Source: Tricholomella constricta (Eukaryota > Basidiomycota > Agaricomycetes > Agaricales > Lyophyllaceae). From it: a stretch of DNA of 64,000 nt. Positions 58,001 through 64,000 of the stretch are shown here, piece by piece; within the stretch, counting starts at the first letter, position 1, and each line of letters opens with the position of its first letter. The notes under the pieces were generated by a model. That model was given only the letters and a program-made list of their open reading frames with translations, was not told where the DNA came from and searched no databases. The translations under genes and the position numbers were made by a program. The stretch spans positions 124,001-188,000 of the forward strand of contig JAACJP010000001.1 in the NCBI GenBank assembly GCA_013368375.1. The letters are read 5' to 3'.

Positions 58001-59663
58001 TCTTCTGCTTTCCTTGCTTCTCCACCCGACTGTGCTTCGGGAGGTGCGCGGCGAACTGATGCTAGTTTCGAATCCAGTAAAGGATGCAAACTCTGGACCT
58101 TAATATCTTTCGACGCAGGAGTCATTGAAGCTTCCAGCAACGGTGCAAGAAACTTGCCCAAGCTAACACAGCAGATCAGCTTATCAATCTAATTCAAGAT
58201 GAAGATAGACGCACCCGCCAGCCTTCCGCGCCCTGTCCGCAATCGTCTCCTTTCCCTGACTTGATGTTCCACCACCGATGCGTCTCTCACGAGGGATCTG
58301 AACTTCGTCTATGGCCAGAATCCCTCAGCTCAGCCCTTGAAAAAATGATTCGAGAAACAAGCCTACCAAGTTTCGAGTCCTCGACATCTCGCACGAGATT
58401 CACCACAGCGGAAATGTCCGTATCAGGCGATGACGGAAACATACCTATGAGTTCGTCAATTTCGTCATCGTCAGCGGAGCAGATAGTCGACGGGGAGGAA
58501 GTGGCGTAAGTTTCTGCGGACGCATGTCAGGAGCTGGGCAGCAGGTGCGATGGTGCGTGAAGAAAAGACTCACGCCAGCCATCTACGATGACCATGTTCT
58601 CTCTCGCCAGGGATTTCGTTCCTGCGGCGCGGTCATCATCGCTCCCAAGGGCAGACGTGTCCGACACTGACGCGCCAATACATCCTGGTATGTCCGCCAT
58701 GGAGTGTAGGGCTGGCCGATGCATGGTCCTGCCTGGATCTTTCTTCATTCTTGTGTTCTTAGCGGCCTTTAAGCGGGCAGTCCTCGCGAAAATCGGGACG
58801 AGCGGTGGAGAGTCAGGCGGTCGGCTGTCCTGACATGGCTGATCAAAGTCAAAGCTGGCAGGGAGGTACATGCGGCGGAAGTCGCTCTTGTTGGCGTTGG
58901 CTGGGAAAGGCTGCGCTCGGGACATAATAGAGACGGCCTTAATGAGTTCGCGAACCGCGGCGTGGTCTGCTGCTTTGAGATGGTACTTAACGTCGCTGGT
59001 AAGCGTTAACGGTCAACTGAAGCGCATATACTGGGTGAGTATATGCACTCACAGGACTTGGTCGATGCTGACTTCAGACTCGTGTATGGGCTGGACGTCG
59101 ACGGGCTTGAGTAGAATCAGCGTTGACGAGATTAAATCTGCGTAGGCCTTGAGATTGAGCTTCTGCATATCTTTCCTTCGATATTCTCCACCCGTCTTGC
59201 CAAGTACTGGTGTCTCCCGGGCAGCACGACGAGTAAGTATCGGCTCGACATGATAAAAATCATCGTCCTCCCTGCTATCCCGCGCGCCTCGCGACCACAA
59301 CAGATGCTCCGACCTGGGAGGCCCCTTGGGTAGAGAAAGTGCGCTCTTCAGCAACAAGCACGCGTCTTGGGAAGTAGTGAACTTTTCCTGGTAAAGGGGT
59401 AGGCTTCCCAGATCCACGAGCGATATCAAGATCTTGAATGGGTCGGTAGGTAGCGTCAGAGAGGCTGGATCGTACGTGGGTACCTGCTCCAAGGACACCA
59501 GCTGAACGCATGGCGGTGAGTTGGGATGGTTGAGGGCGTCTAAAGTACTTGCCTCTGCAACTGCTAACTGGGTATACTGCACGTAGTCTGTCGTAATATG
59601 GCAGCGAGCATAGTCGAGCAATAAATGTCGTATGTGGGCTGACAGCTGGGCCTCCTCGTCCAT
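55079..59663 (-). CDS. Large protein with XPF-like C-terminal domain, possibly meiotic SHOC1/Zip2
   Basis: Modelled as one gene of about 1,300 residues. From ATG near 59663: helical region MDEEAQLSAHIRHLLLDYAR, LVDLGSLPLYQEKFTTSQDA and DVKYHLKAADHAAVRELIKA. A long disordered acidic middle follows, with frame-consistent joins near 58210, 57650 and 57330. The C-terminal region (55950-55079) has LVELVERDSLEGVDLIIDP, HTAIIFTPLLSLPA, RYKRLLVVFEAYPAS and AFADSVQEAAAYARWFGDEA. REWLDLEVSE and GMNRFSASIVLCQMDLQQFI follow, the last like the tandem helix-hairpin-helix region. That strand-helix order resembles an XPF nuclease fold without the ERKxxxD motif, as in Zip2/SHOC1, a ZMM crossover factor. The identity is inference; the XPF-like reading is moderately secure. 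Confidence 0.5.
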
Positions 59664-60488
59664 GGGGACGTGTCGGTGAAGTCACAGAGCTGGGTGAAGG
59701 AAATGATAAGCACGTGAACAGAAGTGCGACGTCAATGCGTCAATAAGGGTCAACGCGCCGTTAGTCTCAAAGAGTGGCCCTTCACCGTACTTACGCGTTA
59801 CGGAGATTGCAATTTTCGGCCTCTGATACACACCACTCACAGAATATAGTAGCCAACTGAGAAGACCAAAGGTTCGGAGCGAGATGTCAATTCCGTGTCC
59901 TACCGCGTTGAGGAGCCACTCTGAAGCAGGCAAAGCTCGGCTGAGTTTTAAGAGTTGGACGATAGAGGTATGAAAAGTTTGACAGAAAGATTGTGAATGG
60001 AAGCTGAATGGTCGCTTCCGAGTGCTACTCCAGCCTCCAATTTTGCATCCTAGGACACTTGGGATTTCAGATCTCCCTCTGGTATCCAGTACATAGGAAC
60101 GAGTTTGTCTTTCCGGGATTGGACGACGCGAAGCAAGCCAAGACAGCTGTCGTCGCGTGGAGCTTGGGTTGACACTGCTGACCAATGCAGTCCAGGATGA
60201 GAAAGGGAACCTTTAAACGACCATGCATCGACGCATCCACCAGCATTCGCACTCTCGATAAGTCCTACAGCTCATTGCGTCCAGAGTTAGACCCCCGAAT
60301 TGTTGTACAGACTATGCAAGGACGAATCACCCCGAGATAGCAAAAAAATGACTTGACTTGGATGATCGAGCGGAAAAACGGAATACATCCATAAGGAAGG
60401 TGGAGTGGAAGTCAAGCAGGTCGTCTTCTACTTGTATGGCGTGGAAACCATTACGGGCAATTGCGATCCCATTGAGCTCCAAGTCCAC
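59664..60488. promoter_or_regulatory. Divergent intergenic region, XPF-like gene/MscS
   Basis: About 825 bases. A 167-codon minus-strand open frame (59682-60185) has no ATG and no recognised motif. An upstream in-frame extension of the MscS exon (60405-60488) lacks ATG and is taken as 5' untranslated. Confidence 0.4.
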
Positions 60489-63400
60489 ATGCCGTCGCCG
60501 CCTCCCCTCCGCCGTCTGCAGGCCCACGCTCCAGCAGATCTTCTATCCACTTCTACCGAGGAGCTGACCATTTCCTCCCCTCCATATCGTCTCATCGCCA
60601 GCACCTCCAATCTACACGAGGAGCTCCAAAGTCCCGCCTACTACGCTCCCGTTAAGGTCCCCGACATGTCGAATGAAAAGAAAGCTACGGTTACTGACGA
60701 GCTCGAGTCGCCTCTCTCCGATCTAGACACTACCAAGTCGCGACCCACTGTCCACTACGTTGACGGCCAGAACCGGACCATACCTCCGGCTCCAGGCTAT
60801 ACTCGGACCGACTCTGCAGATGCCCTGTCTTCGAGAGCATCATCCATTGCAACAGACGACGAGGATTCAGAGGATTACGACTGGTCCGGTGAAGAGGACC
60901 TTGTTGATGAGGAGGCTAAATTTGAGGAACGGATGGGGATTAAGGCTAAGCGCAAGGGCTGGGGTATCAAGAGGTGATCCCTCCTCCACCTCAGTTTCTC
61001 CGCAACCCATTCCTCAATCTCCTTAGGTTAATCACTTTGCTGTTCTCCACAATCATCGGCTCCACATTTATTGCTGGCATCCTGGTCGTACCCGGAGTAC
61101 TCGTCCAAATATATTGGTACAAACCCAACCCAACAGACTACCGCCGATATGTCAAGGATAACGTACAGGCCTGGCTGTTCTGGGCTGCAGCCAATCTCGT
61201 GATATCCTGGTACCTCGCCATGATTGTCGACATCATACCTGTCTTTGCTCGCTTCTTCATCGCCGCCTTTTGGGGCCACGTCTCTGAGCACGTCAAAACG
61301 CGTATCGAGATGTATGATTCCATCAAGAACAACATCAAGCCCCTGCTCTATGCTGCCAGTGGCTGGGCCAGCTGGATCATCATCTTTGGACACATCTATG
61401 ACCTCTACAATACCCAAGACCCAAGCGAGAGTCGGGCTCCGTACACTCAACGAGTGTGTAGTGCTCTTTCTCTACAGCTTCTCAGTATCTGAGCAGCATA
61501 CCAGGTTCAAGACGTTGTCGCATTCCTCTTCTTCTTCGCACTCATGATTTACATCAAAAAAATGCTTTCACATATAATAGGTGGGCATGCCTCACAAATA
61601 CCACGCCCGCAAACCCTGATCTGGCTCCCAGCCTTCTTCTTCCACCGAACAGCCTACAAAGACCGTGTCGAGGCAGTTCAAGAAGCCCTCACGACAATCG
61701 AAGCCTTGCGCCAATATCGTCCCAAAGTATCCTCGCGCGCAAGAAAATCAGGCATGCGCACCACGCTAAGCGATAGCGAGCACTACCGCTCCTTGTCGAG
61801 CGCGCTCAACTCTGCAAGCACCCCAGGATCCCAATCCAAGCTCCGGCAGTATAATGATGCCGAGGACTGGACGGATGCGGATAGCGAGGACCCGGACCGC
61901 ACGCTCGTTGGCAAGGACTCCTTTTTTGGATGGAAAGGGAAGGAAAAGAAGAAGGTCCGTCTGTCCTGGCTTCCCATGAGCGGGGGCGGCAGCGACGACA
62001 AGCATGCGTCGGAGCTCGCGGACCTCAACAAGTCGGAACACGAGATGGAGGCGTTACCGCTGAACTCTAGGTCTAATACGCCGATAAGCAGCTTTCACGA
62101 AGATCGCGGCTCGCCACACCGCTACCCGCCAACTTCTGCGAATAATGGTAGCACCGAGGAGGGAGGCGGGACGGAGGTCACGCTTGCGCAGGCCGCGAAA
62201 GTGTTTAAAAACGCGGTCCTGCACGATGCGCGCAACATCAAGGGCAAGAACGTCGGCGACGGCTCGATGGCATGGAACGTCGGTTCCACCCAAGAAGCTA
62301 AGGTAAGCCAATCTCATCCCGCGGCCTTCGCACTCGTTCTAACATATTCCACCTACCTTAGCGCCTTGCTCGGTCTATTTACACGCGTTTCAAGGATCGC
62401 CGGCGGACGTATCTCCTGCCCTCTGATTTCTACCCCGCCTTTCCCTCGGAGGCCGAAGGCGAAGCGGCCTTTCGCGTATTCGACAAGGACAACAACGGGG
62501 ACATCTCGCGCGTTGAAATCAAGTCGACGCTTGTAAAGGTGTACAAGGAGCGACGATTCCTGTCGCGCTCGATGCGCGACGTCGGCGCGGCCCTTAAGAC
62601 GCTCGACATAATCCTGCTCGTCTTCGCCATGATCATCCTGTTCTTCATCGGCATCAGTGTGTTTGGCGTCAAAGTGGGTGACTCACTGACGAGCGTATAC
62701 ACAATTGGTATTGCCATGAGCTTTATCTTCAAGAACTCGGCTAGCTCGGCGTTTGACGCTATCATGTTTTTGTTCGTTTCTCAGTACGTATCTCTTTGAT
62801 ATCTTACGTAGCGCTTCATTAGCTCATGCTCTGTGCGTATAGTCCATACGATACTGGTGATCGTTGTTTCATCGACAGTACGTACCAGTCCTTTGGGAGT
62901 CACTTGACGGAAACGCTGACTCTCATAACCACAGCCGAAGTTCTTGTCGTTAAAAAGGTTGGGCTGTTCGCGGTAAGGTCTCCGACGAAGACGACGTCAT
63001 CCTGTACTTGTGCCACAGCTTGACATTGGCTTCTCAGACCGTATTCACCCGCTCTGATGGGACGGAGACGTACTACTTCAACAGCCAGCTGTTTACCAAG
63101 TTCATGTGCGTTTGATACCTTCTAGAGACTCACGCACCCTGATTCTAAGCCAAAGTCTCCAGAACGAACGTACGGCGCAGCGGTGTAAGTTGCCACGGTT
63201 CAGGCTTTGTTCCGTACTAAACACCACAATTAGAAAATGTTTGAAAACGTCACCTTGCAGGTTGCCTGGCGCACACCTCTCGAAAAGCTTGATATGCTAG
63301 AGAAACTCATGAATGAGTGGCTCTCGACGGAGGAAAACCGCTGGTACGATCCGTCGACGAGCGTCATACTCCAGCACATTGAATTCCAGCGATACCTGAC

Positions 63401-63975
63401 TATCACCATTGGTATGACCCACAACGGGTACGCGCATCATTTACTTTCTCCCATTGCTTCCCAAGGTTAACACGACGGGGGCGTACGATCAGAACCTGGC
63501 AGTGAGTTTTGTTCCCTTGTTTCATATCATCTTTATCCAGTGGCTGACACCAGTCCTTCCCCAGGGTCCGGCTGACTTCTCACTCCTGGCTACATAACCT
63601 CCGCTGACATCTACCTCCACCTGGCTCCATCTCTAGGACTGGGACCTCCGCTGGAAACGAAAAACAGCCTTCCACGCCGCGGTGCGACACTACTGTCACC
63701 AGCTCGACATCACCTGTTTCGAGTCGACCATCCCGATCGTGTACGCCGACCCCAGCACCAAGCAGTATACGCCCCCGGAACCATCTTCCCCGAACAACGC
63801 TGCCATCGTCGAGGAGACGCGGTCGCCGCTGAATGTCGGGGAGGACCCCAATGTGAAGGCAATGAAGCCCATTCTCGGCTTCCAGCCTCCGCTGTCCACG
63901 CGGGTGGCACATCTCACGCGGGCGCGGAAGAGCAGGAGCAAGAAGACTTCTATGCGTGGGATGGATGCTGGTTAA
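60489..63975 (+). CDS. EF-hand mechanosensitive channel of the MscS family (Msy1/Msy2-like)
   Basis: Fungal MscS-like channel; the fission-yeast homologues Msy1/Msy2 sit in the ER and tune calcium during hypo-osmotic swelling. ATG 60489 opens a Pro/Ser-rich, acidic cytosolic N-terminus. Then come helices LITLLFSTIIGSTFIAGILV, VQAWLFWAAANLVISWYLAM, FFIAAFWGHV, LLYAASGWASWIIIFGHIYD and VVAFLFFFALMIYIKKM. A long charged loop with WTDADSEDPDRTLVGKDSFF precedes EF-hand DKDNNGDISRVE. The pore region is IILLVFAMIILFFIGISVFG and SFIFKNSASSAFDAIMFLFV, followed by the beta domain (PYDTGDRCFID, VLVVKKVGLFAT). The C-terminal domain ends at TAA 63973-63975. About twelve introns. ATG 60666 is an alternative start. 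Confidence 0.88.
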
Positions 63976-64000
63976 TGGGCTCAACGTTGAATGGAGGGCG

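Noticed and set aside
59682..60185. Minus-strand 167-codon open frame upstream of the XPF-like gene
   Set aside because: It has no ATG and no recognisable motif, and lies in the divergent intergenic region; probably chance.
1..64000. tRNA, rRNA, intron-encoded box C/D snoRNA or CRISPR arrays
   Set aside because: No cloverleaf with matching B box, no C/D box pair in the L18 introns examined by eye, and no regularly spaced repeats; a covariance-model search would be decisive.

Overview
The window is nuclear DNA from a filamentous basidiomycete, most likely a mushroom-forming agaricomycete. The genes are cut by many short (about 45-70 base) GT-AG introns. Their products are clearly fungal (Ale1, Sco1, Nop9, Grn1, Swd1, MscS with EF-hand). 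The transposable elements are of kinds common in Agaricomycetes. No tRNA, rRNA, CRISPR array or bacterial-style operon was seen. Exon joins were inferred by eye from reading frame, GT-AG borders and family sequence.

Bases 1-9400 are a nest of decaying mobile elements. A PIF/Harbinger transposase relic (78-1581) faces its convergent accessory gene relic (1768-3436). A 682-base hAT-type MITE with a perfect 8-base target duplication (4727-5408) sits inside a degenerate repeat gene. A non-autonomous LTR retrotransposon (5616-7684) has two 456-base LTRs, a 5-base target duplication and one gag-like gene that appears to encode a KH RNA-binding fold and no polymerase. It interrupts another zinc-finger-like repeat gene.

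Bases 9400-34300 are gene-rich. In order: COMPASS subunit Swd1, TTT-complex subunit Tti2, an unknown protein, calcineurin B, mitochondrial tRNA-modifying GTPase MnmE/Mss1, a WDR89-like WD40 protein, a small membrane protein, a MARVEL-like membrane protein, Sco1, the MBOAT lysophospholipid acyltransferase Ale1, a secreted alpha/beta hydrolase, the nucleolar Pumilio protein Nop9 and an F-box protein.

Bases 34335-42435 are one full-length LINE, with 16-base target duplications, a poly-A tail, ORF1 with a CCHC knuckle, and ORF2 with endonuclease, reverse transcriptase and RNase H. It landed between Nop9/F-box and two further ribosome-related genes.

Bases 42600-64000 are again gene-rich: nucleolar GTPase Grn1/GNL3, ribosomal protein L18, a Tra2-like SR splicing factor, a CCCH/RBR ubiquitin ligase ending in a CaaX box, a glycine-rich repeat protein, a large protein with an XPF-like C-terminus (possibly the meiotic factor SHOC1/Zip2), and an EF-hand MscS channel. 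Several neighbours share short divergent promoters: calcineurin B/MnmE, hydrolase/Nop9, L18/Tra2, and XPF-like/MscS.
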